DNA from: Porodaedalea pini
Lineage: Eukaryota; Basidiomycota; Agaricomycetes; Hymenochaetales; Hymenochaetaceae
Assembly: GCA_002794775.1 (NCBI GenBank)
Contig: NBAY01000004.1
Location: forward strand, 124,001 to 188,000
Length of the DNA stretch: 64,000 nucleotides
Direction of reading: 5' to 3'
The notes beneath the pieces are model-generated. The model was not told the origin of the DNA. It was given only the letters and a program-made list of their open reading frames with translations, and made no database searches. This document shows positions 45,588 through 57,974 of this stretch, piece by piece (the stretch's first letter is position 1; each line of letters starts with the position of its first letter). Position numbers and translations under genes: made by a program.

Positions 45588-47674
45588 CTATTCCTCGTCC
45601 TCATCCTCCTCGTCATACACGCCATCGTCAACGACGTCCGCGTCTTCTCCATCCTCGCCGTCCTCTTCCGGCTCGTTCATCGCCTCTTTTAGCTGCGAAA
45701 CAACTGTCAGAGGGCAAAATCCAAGGGAAAGACATGGGAAAGGACGCCTACCATTTCAACGAGCTCATGACATTCATTGAGGTGCGCCATAACGACGCCT
45801 TGCCCCTCCGGCACGCCCCCGTCGGCGCTCACAAACTTCCCATCCTTCCGCATCGAGTCAATCTGAAAGAGCGCAAGCTGGTACTGCACGCCGCGCATAT
45901 ATATCATCAGCCTCGGTTTCAGCACATCAGGTCATGAAGAGCAGGACTAACCGGATAGAGGTCGCGAGGGTTGAACGGTCCGCCATATTTCAGCACCTCG
46001 TTCAGACATTTCTTCACTGTCGACAGCTTGTTGGCCTTGATTGTATGGTTATAAAGAGGTTAATATTGTATAAAGAGTTACAACATACAATCGGCATTAA
46101 CTCTTCAGATACCGGCTCGCTCGAGGAAAGAAGGCGGTAAATCAGACCATAACATCGTCTGAGCAAATACAAAAGCACCTGTGATATAGACGACAAAACA
46201 ATCAATCGAAATGACTCCGCAAGTACAAGTGAAATCTTCACGACTTACATATTGGCCAGCAGGCTTATTCCCCTCGGCATCCACAAATTTTCCATCGACG
46301 CGCATCTTATCGATCTCCTGCAAGCTCACAGTGTAGTTCCATAAGTCTGTCTCGCGCAGGCTCCACCGACGAGTGAGGACAAGGTTCTCGAGCTCCGCGC
46401 GGATCTCGGAGAGGCGGTCATAAACGGGCTTAAGCCCGAAAGGCACGTTCTTCGTATCCTCGCGCGCTTTGATCTCCTGTGCGATCTCGAAGCACTCCTC
46501 GAGCAGCGACGAGCAGAGAGCCTGCGACGTTGGCACAGAAGACCCGCCCGGCCCAAGAAATTTGCCATCCACACGCTTTCTAAAGAAGAAGAATGAAGTA
46601 AAGGGGAGTAAATATTAGTACCTGACGAATGGAGGACAGACGGAATGGAACGTTATGCGGAACTGGTACTCAACGAGTCGATCTTTCGGAGCTCCTCTTG
46701 GATCGGCTTGAGCTCAGTTTTAGAGAAACTATCCTTTGCCGCAAGAGCGACAAGCTGTCGCCGCATTGTGACAAGCCGTTCATGGATAGGCACGAGCTCT
46801 ACTGAAATGTCCGAAAGTGATTCCTTCATTGACGCCACCATGTTGTCTGGAACGCAATAAGCTGAATATATGCGAGTTGTTTTACTCGTGTCTTACCACA
46901 TTCCTTCAATTGCCTGTCCAGTAGCTTCGTCATGGCTACCGGGTGCTTCCCGCTCTCCTTGTCGCCGCGAACGATTTCGCGCAGCTCGTCCAGTCGTTTC
47001 TGGAATGGGAAGAGGTCTGATTCGTTATATACTGCTGATTCATTCATATGGTCCAGTAATTGCTGGTATATGATGTGAAAGGGATGATCAATATGATTGT
47101 GCAAGGCTGCTCACGCGAATAGTGGATATCTGGCAGTACGTTGCCGGGCATTCTTTTGTCTTGCCTATGGTGAGGAAGAACAAGGAGAGCAGGCTGAACA
47201 CGTCGGACAGCGTCGTGTCGACGCGATTCTTGTGTGGAGGCTGTTCCTCTCGGACATCGTTTAATTTGGTCACTGAAAACGAGGCCAAGCTTGAGTATAT
47301 GCGAGACTTCCGGACATGTGGCCGCGCACCTTGCTTGACGGTCTGGTGGTACAGAGCGAGGACGTCGGAGGCCTTGATAAAATCGCCTCTGTCCTTCTTC
47401 AGTACGGTCAAACGGTTCCGGATGCTGGTACACGAATCATTGAGTATGCAAAGTAAGTGTCTCAAGAGCGCGTGTGAATGCAATGTGAATCCGGAGTCGG
47501 ACGAGACATCTATTCCACTGCATTCTGCCGGGCGCGTCAACGGAAAAAAATCGACGGAGAACTCACTTTATGAGGGATTCGAGGATGGGCAGTTCTGAGC
47601 ATCCATTGGCAGGTTAGCTCGTAGTGCTAGGAAGAAGACGAACGAAACTTGCCTTCCTGCGGGACAGGCTCCAT
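45588..47674 (-). CDS. DUF2408 / UPF0662 family protein
   Basis: A nine- or ten-exon gene running from ATG 47674 to TAG 45588, about 460 residues. The first two exons are tiny (47653-47674 and 47567-47594) and give MEPVPQEELPILESL before IRNRLTVLKKDRGDFIKASD. The first intron has a GC donor in perfect context (GCAAGT). Later blocks include FPFQKRLDELREIVRGDKES, MVASMKESLSDISVELVPIH, KRVDGKFLGPGG, LEECFEIAQEIKARED, KMRVDGKFVDAEGNKPAGQY and LFQIDSMRKDGKFVSADGG. The repeated DGKF motif and helical content are typical of this fungal family, whose biochemical role is not established. The protein ends in a strongly acidic tail (D/E-rich, about 45588-45690). Confidence 0.85.
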
Positions 47675-48018
47675 CGCCTGTAAGTATCCGCAATCGGTAT
47701 TCCGGGTCCGTGCCCGCGCTCGTGCTCGCTGTCAAATCGGAGTACTTGAAACGCGTTGCTTATTATCGGCGGCGTGCGGGACGCGTCGATGATATTGTAT
47801 ACAGTTGTGAGAGAGCGAGTCGCGACCACAGTGCTCAGCTAAGAGCTCAAATCGACTCGGCCGTGGCGACTCTCGGCTTCAACGGCAATCGCCGGGCGTC
47901 GCGCAAGGATGAGCCCAAAAAGGAAATGCTCAGGTACTGACGCGCCCTTTACCAACTCAACTGCACTTCACGCATCTCTGAACCTCTTTCTGCTTACCGT
48001 ACACGACACCGACGCGCC
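47675..48018. promoter_or_regulatory. Shared upstream region of the DUF2408 and tropomyosin genes
   Basis: 344 bp between two divergent start codons. No gene inside. A pyrimidine-rich leader (CTCTTTCTGCTTACC) precedes the tropomyosin ATG. Confidence 0.5.
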
Positions 48019-48725
48019 ATGACCGACAGAATCAAAGAGGTGAGTAAATCCGAGCAAGACTCGTGTGATACATCAATTGACGCGTTCTGACGATGATCCA
48101 TTGCATCATACGCACAGCGTCTTCAAACCCTGCGCGCCGAGGCGGACACTGCAACCGAACGCGCTGAAGCCGCCGAAGCGAAGAACAAGAAGTACGAGCA
48201 GGCGCTGCTTGAGAAGGATCAGGAGATCACGTCTCTGCAGCACAAGCTCGGCGTTCTCGACGGCCAGCTCGAGGCTGCCGAGGCGAAGCTTGCGGACGCG
48301 AAGGCCGCGCAGGAGGAGGGTGAACAGAGCAAGACCACCGCCGAGGGCCTGCAGCGGAAGATCCAGCTGCTCGAGGAGGAGCTCGACGCGGCGGAGCGGA
48401 ATGCCAAAGAAACTATGGAGAAGTGGGTAGAGTTCCTTTTTGTGACTGCCACACAGTGATTGTGCGCGTTTTGGATGCTAACGCATGATGCTCGTCTTGC
48501 AGACTGCGTCAAGTGGACATCAAGGCGGATCACTTCGAGCGTCAGACTCAGAACCTCCAGCGGGAGATCTTAGATTGGGAGCAGAAATACGAGGTGCGTC
48601 CGCTTTTGCTTGACGCGTGTTGCGCGTGTTGCTCTTATCTGATCGACCCATAGGCCTCGCAAGAGAAATTCAGGAAGGCGCAGGCCGAGCTCGACGAGCT
48701 CGTCCAGTCTATGGAGAACCTCTGA
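48019..48725 (+). CDS. Tropomyosin
   Basis: Four exons (48019-48039, 48118-48422, 48503-48593, 48654-48725) encode 162 residues. The whole chain is a coiled coil with heptad spacing: MTDRIKERLQTLRAEADTAT, LEKDQEITSLQHKLGVLDGQ, QRKIQLLEEELDAAERNAKE and a conserved end AQAELDELVQSMENL. This matches short fungal tropomyosins (Cdc8/Tpm1 type, about 160 residues). They polymerise head to tail along formin-made actin filaments and stabilise actin cables and the cytokinetic ring. A seven-codon first exon is usual for basidiomycete copies. It is divergent from the DUF2408 gene. Confidence 0.95.
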
Positions 48726-49030
48726 CCAGGGACCTGTACATCATCTATGTCGGCGTCGGACGCGCCCGATCGTTCGCGCGTCGTCTACACACACATCCAC
48801 ATGCTTTGCATAGTACACTACAGTTCGCCTTCGCTCCTTTCATGCGGATTTCGGTTTGGCGGGTCCTGCAAGCCTGCAAGCCCAGCCTCATTTAATAACC
48901 CAATATCAATGTACAAGAGTTTCTGGTATTCACTTTTTGCTGTTTGAAACGAAAGGCACAACGATTATTAACTACAAGAACGCTGCAAAGAGAGGGACAA
49001 TACATCGAAGAAAGCAAGTACAGCGCACAA
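48726..49030. other. Convergent 3' flanks, no gene seen
   Basis: Lies between the tropomyosin stop and the MsrB stop. No coding frame is supported. Confidence 0.4.
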
Positions 49031-49748
49031 TCAACCTTGCTCAACTTTTCCATCCTCGCCCTTGAAAGACAGCGAGATAGAATTGACGCAATGGCGCTCA
49101 TCGGCTGCGGATGATCAACTAGTCAGTCAAACCGCATAACGCATACAACCAACAGACATACTAGGAGTATTGAATCCTTCGCCCTCGAATACGTGCCCAA
49201 GATGGCCACCACAAGCCGCGCAAGTTATTTCGGTACGAGTCGAGAAGAGCGACTTGTCCTCATGCCTGTTTACGGCACCGGGAATCGCTGCTCGTCGGTC
49301 CTCATTAGCTTGAGTCTCCGGTTAGGACTGAGATGAAGGACACTGACCATCAAAGAATGCAGGCCAGCCGCAGCCGCTGTTGAATTTAGTCTTGCTAACG
49401 TACAGAGGCGCGTCGCACGCCGCGCAGGTATATACGCCGCTGTCATAGTGCTTGTCGAATTTGCCTTTGCCCGGCGCCTCTGTGTCCTTCTCGCGGAGGA
49501 CTTTGAACTGCACGTCAATTCGGTCAGTATCTTATGTTTGAACAGGATTGAGAAGAGCAAACCTGCTGGGGAGACAATATAGCGCGCCACTCCGAATCCG
49601 ACTTGCTGTTGCTCTTAGGTGGTGCAGCCGCCGGTGCGTCTCCCGACATGTTCCTGAATCGACTTTGTCTCTGTCCTGAGAGATATATTGGTACAGAGGA
49701 GAGGATTGCACGGGTTCGTACGGTGGGAGCGAGGGCGCGACGAAGCAT
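49031..49748 (-). CDS. Peptide-methionine (R)-S-oxide reductase, MsrB
   Basis: Four exons (49563-49748, 49348-49507, 49162-49287, 49031-49104) give 181 residues. The first 35 residues are rich in R, S and L without acidic residues ([20 protein letters not shown]), which suggests a mitochondrial presequence; the later ATG at [10 protein letters not shown] could start a cytosolic form. The SelR domain follows: [19 protein letters not shown], two CxxC zinc pairs ([11 protein letters not shown] and [14 protein letters not shown]), [12 protein letters not shown] and the catalytic end [13 protein letters not shown] with the active cysteine. The enzyme reduces methionine-R-sulfoxide in oxidised proteins with thioredoxin. 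It looks complete. Confidence 0.95.
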
Positions 49749-50107
49749 GTGCTGGTACTTATAGTGTATGCATGGCTACCGCACTCAGCGATGATGCGAT
49801 GGCTATCTTGAGAGTCCGCACACGCGCTTTATTCAGCAAATAACGTGACTACGACCATGTTCCCATCTCTTTCGATTTTCAACATATCTCGACCTTTCTG
49901 TAGAGCTCCTTTGCGCACTTGCGACGCCTTTCAAGCCAGAACTCGTAAAGTAGGAAAATATTGCTTTAATTTATTTCGAGGATTCCTACGCAGCGTGCCG
50001 ATAACGCCGATCACTGTGATCATCATCAATCGGCAAGCGGCACGTGAGCCTGAATTTTCTGTCTCTTTCGCCCGTCCGTCCGTCGTCACCGCACACAAAA
50101 AAGCACC
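49749..50107. promoter_or_regulatory. Bidirectional upstream region of MsrB and Tim44 genes
   Basis: 359 bp between divergent start codons. No gene inside. Both products are likely targeted to mitochondria, so shared control is conceivable but not shown. Confidence 0.45.
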
Positions 50108-51923
50108 ATGCTGCCCCGACACGTCCGCAAAGCCAGCACCAGCGCTCGCACAGTCGCAGCGTCAAGCCGTCATCTCCATCTCCACAGCGCTCGCACTCGA
50201 CCTCCCCCTTTCCGGACAAGCGGTCTTGCAGCTGGCACAAGCTCGACTTCCTCTGCACACAAGAGAAATAGTGTAGCATGCGCGTACGGAACGCGGAGCT
50301 TCCACGCGAGTGCGGGACGGCGCAATGAGCTGCCGAAGTCGCCGTTCCAGACGTTTGTGGACACGCTGCGTGAGGAGCTGCAGAAGAACCGCGACCTGCA
50401 AGCGAACGTGAAGCAGCTGCAGGGCGACGTGGACAAGCTGCAGGACTCGGAGGCGATGAAGCGTGCAAGGGCCGCGTACGAGCGTGCTAGGGTGAGTCTA
50501 TCCTTGTTCCAGTCTCTTGTTTGCGGAGGCGTACTGCTAATGTGCTGGTGCCCGTCCTTTTGTCTTTTCTTTCTTGCAGCTTACCTCGAGTATTAAAGAG
50601 AACCCGCGGTTGCGCGCTGCGGCGGAGGAACTACGCAAGCAGGGTGTGAAGGTTGGCGATGCTGTGAGCGAGGCGCTGAAGAGCATGGAAGAGTCCGAGC
50701 TCATGCGTGCGGTACGTTCCCTCGTCCCGCCGTTTCTTTCTTTTCCACTCATGCAAGATTATCCTTTGAAATTGTACGTACGAAGATCAACCGTGCATCT
50801 TCCGCGGTGTCCTCGAAGATCGCATCGACGACGGAACCGATTCGCAACACCGAGGCGTACAAGGCGCTTGCGGACACTGTGCTGGACGCACTCGATGATA
50901 GCGGGTCGGCGAAGCATGCCGGATATGAGGAGAAGGAAGCACGGCGGAAACGACGCGCGGCTCGCCTGGCAAAGGCTGGCAAGAAGGGCGGCCTTGCCGC
51001 ACGAAATCCGGTCACTGCAGATCCCGAGTGCGCCTTCTTGTGTATACATGATCTTCACCGTACCAAACAACTAAATATAATCAAACAAAATCTACAGAGC
51101 GGGCTCAGCGATGGTGCTACACAAGAATTCCCCGCGGCAAGAACGGTGGAACCGGCTAAAAGAAACGAACCCATTGCTACGGCAGCTCGCAGAGCTGCGT
51201 CAGCAGTACGACGAGTCGGAGAACCCAGTCGTGTCGTCGCTGCGCGCAGTGACATCGACGATCGGCTCGTGGTTCGAGGAGACGGAGTACGCACAGGTGG
51301 TGCGGCAGATGCGGCTGATGGACCCGACATTCGACCGCGAGAGCTTTGAGCGTGAGCTGAGGGAATATATTGTTCCGGAGGTTGTGGATGCGTACCTCAG
51401 CGCGGATCGTGAGGCGCTGCGGAAATGGTGTGGGGAGGCCGTACGTACCTTTTGCTCCGCTTCCTTATCTCATAGAACTTATTGTTCTATCGGTTTCTCT
51501 TTGTTACGCTGACAGACGTATAATCTGCTGTGGGCAACAATGGAGCAGTACGTGCGGCAGGGCCTGGTAAGCGATAGCAAGGTGCTCGACATCCGACAAG
51601 TCGACATCGCGAGCGCGAAGCTGCTCGAGAGCAACGGCGAGGAGATCCCAGTGTTCGTCGTGACGTTCGCGACGCAGGAGGTGCTGCTGTTCCGCAAAGC
51701 GAAGACAGGGGAGGTCGTAGTCGGCGCGGAGAACAAGGTGGAGCAGTGCTCGTATGCGGCGGTGCTGACGCGCGTGGAGGAGGAGCTTGCGGATGAACTG
51801 ACGGGTGGGTGGAAGGTTGTTGAGGTGGGTTTATTCCTCACAATAAAAATCCGCTTGGAATGTGTGCTGATTAATTGACATTGTGGACAGATGGCGCGCA
51901 GGTCGGCACGCGCATACCTGTAG
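50108..51923 (+). CDS. Mitochondrial import inner membrane translocase subunit Tim44
   Basis: Six exons (50108-50491, 50580-50711, 50786-51027, 51098-51440, 51516-51824, 51891-51923) give 480 residues. The first 75 residues form an R/S/H-rich presequence ending near RSFHAS. A coiled region follows (FVDTLREELQKNRDLQANVK). The charged middle part is KALADTVLDALDD, then EEKEARRKRRAARLAK. The C-terminal Tim44 domain reads NPVVSSLRAVTSTIGSWFEE, ESFERELREYIVPEVVDAYL, MEQYVRQGLVSDSKVLDIR, PVFVVTFATQEVLLFR and ELTGGWKVVE, ending MARRSARAYL. Tim44 sits on the matrix side of TIM23 and recruits mtHsp70. The last exon has only 33 bases. The length is normal for fungal Tim44. Confidence 0.95.
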
Positions 51924-52819
51924 GGGGTCTCGGAAAAGTACAACGCCCGCATCGTAAAATAGTAGAGCCATCTACACCGTACATTTAATCATGCACCCAC
52001 TAATGACATGAAACGCACACACCGCTCCTCGTAACTTCACCGTATTGTCTAGAAGAAAAGCCAAGAGACTCGAGAGGTACAGTGCTAGTGCCTAGATCCG
52101 TTCATACGTTCTGAGACAGTCCGGTGCAATGTGTTCGCCGATGGGTAGAGGATGTGTTCTTGGCTTTGCCAGGATACTGACGTCTCTGGCCCGGGATTGA
52201 TTGCGTTCTTGCTGTCAGGCCAGCCACTTGGTGGAGCGTCGAGAAGACAAAAGTAAGTCTCCAGCTAGAGAGTAGACATCCTTGAGGAACGGTATAAACG
52301 AACTTCATACGAGGATATATTATATTATTCGCCGTCCAGGATCGACACCTCGTCGGCAAATCTATTGAATTTACAAAGTATGACAAAAATGATTTTCGCT
52401 GAGTTCCCTTCACGATGGCCGACGGCTCTTTGTCTGTCTCTGGGACCGCCGCTCTCCGTCCGTCATAAGCCTCGCGCGAGCCGCATTTCAATGCTCGCGA
52501 TGACGTATTATCCAGCATTTTTCTTTGAATATAAGACCTGCCTCGCTGGACTGAATCGCCTTGTTATCCTCTTCCTCAAGAGAAGACTGAACTGAAAGTA
52601 GACGCCCGATAGACGCCTCTTCACGTGACTCTGGTTCAACTTTTTGACCTTCGATCAGACGCGTCGGATTGCGCGCTTCACGTTTCACGGTGTCTGCCTA
52701 CCCGTACCTCCCCAACAGAGGTCAATCCTAATTGGACGCACTCGAGTCATAACTTTTCCGCCCCCCGTCGCCACCCTCGGCACAACTTCACGCAGTCACA
52801 TCCAGCCACAAACACCCGC
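51924..52819. other. Intergenic, no gene seen
   Basis: Minus-strand frames here have no protein-like composition or neighbours in phase. 52625-52819 is the probable upstream region and leader of the following gene. Confidence 0.5.
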
Positions 52820-55357
52820 ATGGGTTTCCTCAGACGCTTTTTCTCACTCCGTCAGAAACAAAAGGCGAAGCGTGCGGACTGTCGCCCGGATGCCGCCCAA
52901 TCACAACAGGTGGCACGGCCGGAGCAAGGGGAGGCTGCGACGGGGGAACGGAACTTTGACGACGACACCGCGTTCCGCTCGAAGGAGCCGAAGAAGAGTA
53001 GGAAAGACGGAGACGCGGACGCCGCTGTTGCCCGCCTCTTGCGCTCGTCATCGGCCAACTTTAACGTCGTGACACAAGCTGACTACTCCGACCTTCCCCC
53101 ACTGCGTACGTGTCTAAGCGCATCCTCAATTGGTATTGACATATTTACATTCAGCCTCAGCTCACCCCATCAACACAGTCTCCTCACGCTCGACGTCCGT
53201 CCTTGCGCTTACGCCGACGCGCACGCCAAGCGTGCAGACGAAGGGCTCCTACCGCGTCATCGTGCACAAGCGGCAGCAGCTCTCCACGACGGAGTTTCCG
53301 AACGCGTATCCACCACTCACGCCCCGCCGCCCGGGCATCGCGCACACCAGCACGCCGAACCTCCTCGCTACGCTCTCCGCCCCCGCCGATGGCCCCATTA
53401 CCGCATCCACATCTACGTCCGCGCTCGTCGATCCGCGAAAGGTCCCAATTACGCCGCGAGACGCGAACAGACTGAGCCGCCTCCGCCAGGACCCGTCTGT
53501 CGCAAGTTTGCTGCAGATGTACGATGACCATGGCCAGCTTGCGGAGAACGCTTTCGCAAACACGCCAGCACCGCGTCGGAGCAGAGTGAGAAGGAGCCAC
53601 AGGAAAAGCACGTTCACTGAGCTCCTTGGGTGTGAGGGAGCTGGCGAGGCGGACTTACTCTGGGCGGAGAAATGCATCGCGTAAGTTTCCTTTGTCCTTT
53701 CTATTGTCTCCCCTCCCCCCTCTTTTTTTTTCTTCGTTCTAAACTCTAACTTTGATATGTAGTCGACAAGTCGTACTAACTAGCAATAGTGCGAGTAACG
53801 CCAGCACGTCAAGTCTCTCGTCGACCTCGACACCGCCTCTCGACTCTCCTGCGACGTCCACGTTCAACGAGCTCGACCTCGATCGCGACGTGCCTACGCC
53901 GGGTTTAGTACTTGCAAGAGACCCCAGTGAGTCGGATGTCACTGAGATGGGGAAGGGGGACGGGTTCTCGTCACTAGTCGTCGAGCTCAGCGTCGCCACC
54001 ACAGCAGGGCCTGTCGACGTTGACGGTCGACCTGCTCCCTATCTCGGTCCTTATCGTTATCGTCAGCAGACGGCGGAGGAAAAGGAGAGGGAACGGGAGC
54101 CAGAGAAAGGAAGGGAGAGAGGGAGAGAGTGGCAAAATAAGGCGGTGGCAGATGATGATGCTACACTGAAATGCGAGCAGCAGAATCAAATGCTGGGTAG
54201 TAAAGTCGCGCGCAAGCCCTCGCAGCGCGCGTCGCAGGTGTTCAATTTTATTGCTGAGAGGCGAGAGCGGCGTAAGTCGCAGGAGTTGTTGCAAGGCTCT
54301 GCGATCTCGATCCCGAATTTGAGCGAAGAGCCGGCGCGGTTGAGCATCCCTGACGAGTCATTGGCCTCCAAGCCGACTACCACCTCCTCGCGCTCGAGAT
54401 CCCCATCACCTTTGTTGAGCTTACCCGAAACTCAGACGAACGACTGCAAGTTCCAGCCCCAACACCACTCGAAGTTGACACCTCCTGTCGGGGACGCGCG
54501 TGACAATGATCCCGCCCCTGCACCACCGTCACCCATCACCCTCCATCCTCTCTGTCCAGCTCCGCGTCCGAAGTCACGTAGCAAAAGCAGCAGTTGCAGC
54601 CGGGCCACAGGCGCAGAAATGCTCCGCACAGGAAGCACCGCTTCGACCTCTACCGTGCCTCTACCTGGAAGACCTGCAAAGGGGAGTACGGGTGCGCTTG
54701 TGCTTTTGCAGGCAGAGCGGGAGAAGGAGAAGGAGAGAAAGAGGGCGGAGGCTTCTCAGTGGCGTGACGCGCACCCGCTTCCGCAGACGTCGACGCCGCA
54801 TCCCTCGAAGTTCGCAAAGCAGAAGACGGCCGTGAAAGTGAACTTTGAGGCCCGCGAACGTGACCGCGCTACGCTAGGTGAAGTGACAAATGCAACTGCT
54901 GGTGGTGGCGATGGGGAATTCGACCACGCGTCGTTTGAGACGCGGTACGACGCGTTTGCAGCGAGTCTGGATATACGGACGCAGCAGATGCGCGAGAAGG
55001 AAAACGCCATGCGGGTTGCGTCGAGACGGAGGGGGCCGCCTCTCGACCTTGGTCTTACTCGTAGGTGTCTCCGCACTTTCCTCTCTCCTTCACTTACCAC
55101 TTACTTTCCGATTGAATAATGATTTAGGCGCCTCGACTACGACGCTATCCCATGCGCCGATATCTAAGCACACGCACCGCGACGGTCCACAGACGCCGAC
55201 GCGTAGCCAGTCTCTGCGCGGGCCCGAGAACCCGTCGCCGAGGACGCCCTCGGAGCTTTCGCCCGAGGCGGCCCAGCTGATGGCAGACCTGCGCACGCGC
55301 AGAGCACTGGTCCGCGCGCGCTCGGGGCGCGGGAAGCAGGCAGCCAATGTCGCGTAG
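52820..55357 (+). CDS. Large disordered protein, uncharacterised
   Basis: Four exons (52820-53105, 53155-53680, 53763-55060, 55128-55357) join in phase to 779 residues. The N-terminus MGFLRRFFSLRQKQKAKR is basic, with a Gly2 that could be acylated. Much of the rest is serine/proline-rich and probably disordered. More conserved-looking segments are KGSYRVIVHKRQQLSTTEFP, SRLRQDPSVASLLQMYDDHG, KSTFTELLGCEGAGEADLLW, RASQVFNFIAERRERRKS, FETRYDAFAASLDIRTQQMR and LSPEAAQLMADLRTRRALVR. A basic E/K/R stretch at about 54705-54760 could be a short coiled coil. I know of no named domain. The layout suggests a scaffold or regulatory protein, which is inference only. Confidence 0.75.
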
Positions 55358-57539
55358 TAGTCCCCTTAGGCCACGACTCTGGACTCTGACACTCTACTTT
55401 GCTACAATGATGGAAATGGACTTTGCATTTTGCATCGCATTGAATAGAAAAACGGACCTCCGAATCGCACGAATGGCATGACTTTGACGGTTATACGCTA
55501 CGAAACTGGTGTAATATTTGTGCTTTCGTCAATGCTCTGTGCTTTCCTGCTTTCTTCCTTGCTAGCTTCCGCGTTCTTTCCTTTCTCACCTCTTCTCTCC
55601 TTTCTCTTCTGCCCTCTGCCCTCCCTTTTCCTCCCGTATTGTCCCGTGTCTGTGTCCTGTGACTCCTTACTTGGTTTCTCTTCCTTCGAGCATTCGAGTT
55701 TCTAGTAGACCGATTTGGTCTCTTTCGCCCTTTTGCTACTCTCTTTTCTGTCCTTCCGTTTATTTTCTCACTCCTTTTATATTTATCGTCACCTTGTTCT
55801 CCCTCTGGGTGCGCCGTGACTTTCGTTCCCCTGCTTGTTTTACCCTTTCACCACTTCCCCATTTCATGTATTCTTCCTTTTCGCCCTTCCTTGCAGTGCT
55901 CGCACTCTATTTCTGTCTCGACTTTCAACTCCGGACGCTCGTCCAACCGCCGGCGGCCTCTATATATAGCATACGTATTCTTCTGAGTTATTACTTCGTT
56001 GTAATCCCCTTCTGCCTGCGTGCACGCATGTATGTACATGTACATGTATGTGTGCTTGTCTCGACCTTTTGTTTTGTCTCAATGTCTGGCGTCTGGAGTG
56101 GTTTACGTACGTACTTCGAATGGACTTGGTGGGTATTTCTTGTGCTGTGTTATCTATCAAGTTGAGGATTTGGTAGTGTGAATGCAAAACATATCGTAAG
56201 AGAAGGAAGAGGATTGCTAGAGTCATTCATAAGAGTACTGAGCAATTTTTAAAGCAATTTGAGCGGAGATGATAGGGTTATGGACTTCAAACTGAGTGGA
56301 AGCAAATTCGCGAGGATGCGTCATGCGCGTATTCTTTGCTGTCTCTTTCGTCCAATCCGCAGAAGACGGCAAATGCATTCATCACCTCCTACGTCTTGCG
56401 AGGGACTAGGAACGGATTGCTGGTCTCAGACATGGGCTAGGTATGTCTAAGCTTGCGCTGTCAACCGGTTCACGGATCAGTAACTTCGTTTTCTTGAAGT
56501 CCAGCAACTGCTACTTAACACACCACGTTCTCTCGTGCTTCACTCTCATCGTGCCTCACGTCTCTTGATTTTTTCCCCGGACCTCACCATTCTCAAGACT
56601 CCGCGACCCTTTCAGTGCAGCAAGTTGGCTATCGCAGAGCAAGATGCGGAGCAGCTCGCGGGCAGGGCCCGGTGAAAATTGGACAACGTCTCGGAAAGAC
56701 ATGCGCTATACTCGCTCTCGAATGGCGGACGAAAGCCGAACTGTAGAGGCCGTCGGGAAGGCCAATCTGCATGGCCAAGATATATGCTCTCTCTCTATGG
56801 AAACGTCAGTACTAGTGAGTACTTATTTCTTTCCTCTACAGCCAAAAAAAAAAGTTGGTGTCTTACGTAAATGGGTCCTAATAATAGAACTGGAAAAAAA
56901 ATTGACCTGTAAGACGATGTCGAACGATTTGAAACAAGAAGTGTTTATTAAAAGGCGTGAAAGACTGGCGTGAGAGGAGCTGTCAACTGCCTACTCGAAC
57001 TATGTGATTTTATGGCTGACTAGACTAAAGTCGCTAGAACTGTGTGCAAAAATGCGAATTGCGCTTGGACGGTCGGCCCTCGCACTCTTCGGCATATGTC
57101 ACAATATCCATTGCGGATTCAACGCAGCCTTAATTACCTTCATGACTTCGCGTACCGGTGAAAGGCGATAGACGCGATAGGCAGGCACGAATACATAGTG
57201 GAGGGCAGAAAGGAAGGCTTTCCGTGGCCTTTCTCTCCCTCTTCCCAAAACGCAGGCGACCATCAGACAGCCACCACCAAACGAAGCTTATCGAATTCAT
57301 AGTCACCAAGACATGTGAACAATTAATCTTATGTGTGGGAAAAGTGGCTTGGTTATTTTATTTTATTGCTGTGCTGGACGAAATCGCCTTTCTTGGTGCA
57401 CGCTTGGTACGCCTTTGGCAGAAATATTCTCGGCCGAAGCTGATATGAATACATAGAGTATAACAACACAGCTCAGGGCGCTTACTTGGTGCAGAGTAAG
57501 TCGGTGGGCGCTCCAAAAATCGCGGAGAGAAAACCCAGT
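55358..57539. other. Intergenic; long pyrimidine-rich tract, no gene seen
   Basis: 55540-55800 is strongly C/T-biased on the plus strand (CTTTCTCACCTCTTCTCTCC and similar), and the long open frames there are a by-product of that bias. Alternating ACATGTACATGTA-like sequence lies near 56030. From 56200 to 57480 I see no conserved frame, RNA gene or repeat. Confidence 0.5.
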
Positions 57540-57785
57540 GACAAACTCAAGGTTTGCGTTTTTGCGTTCCAGGACATGTAATCGATGTGCACAATTTGGT
57601 CCGTGTTGTAATCCCCATCTAAGCGATATCTTCCAGGATGTGGTGTTTGATGGGTCGCGGAAGCAAGCGGCGCAGCGCGAGATCGAATTGCTTTTTGGGG
57701 CTGTAGGTCCATGCTTTCTCCCCGGTCTAGCCGGTCCTCTTCATTGTGCTCGTCGTCGTCGCCGGCGCTCTAGCCTGGTTCCCTT
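57540..57785 (+). promoter_or_regulatory. Conserved upstream module of zinc-finger gene 2
   Basis: Almost identical to the minus strand of 43005-43240 (roughly 95 percent by eye), in the same orientation and at the same distance upstream of the start codon. The similarity drops sharply downstream, where only short matches such as GATGCATA and AAAAACGTGT remain. Confidence 0.65.
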
Positions 57786-57974
57786 TGTACGCTTAACGAT
57801 GCATACCCCTGGAGAAAAAACGTGTACCGGCCACTCGGGAACGTGCTGGTGGTCCTCGTTGGGCAGAAAGCTATTAAATGCCCGTGCCCTAGAGCTCAGT
57901 CTCTCAACCGTCTTCCACTTTCCGGTCCTTACTTAGCTTCCTCGCGCTGTATCTTAACCCAGGCGTCCCTCAGC

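Noticed and set aside
52102..52518. 138-codon minus-strand frame between Tim44 and the next gene
   Set aside because: No recognisable motif, splice partners or biased composition; it is best explained as chance.
55659..56165. 168-codon open frame on the plus strand
   Set aside because: It lies in and after the pyrimidine-rich tract; its Ser/Phe/Leu/Tyr-rich translation is a product of base composition.
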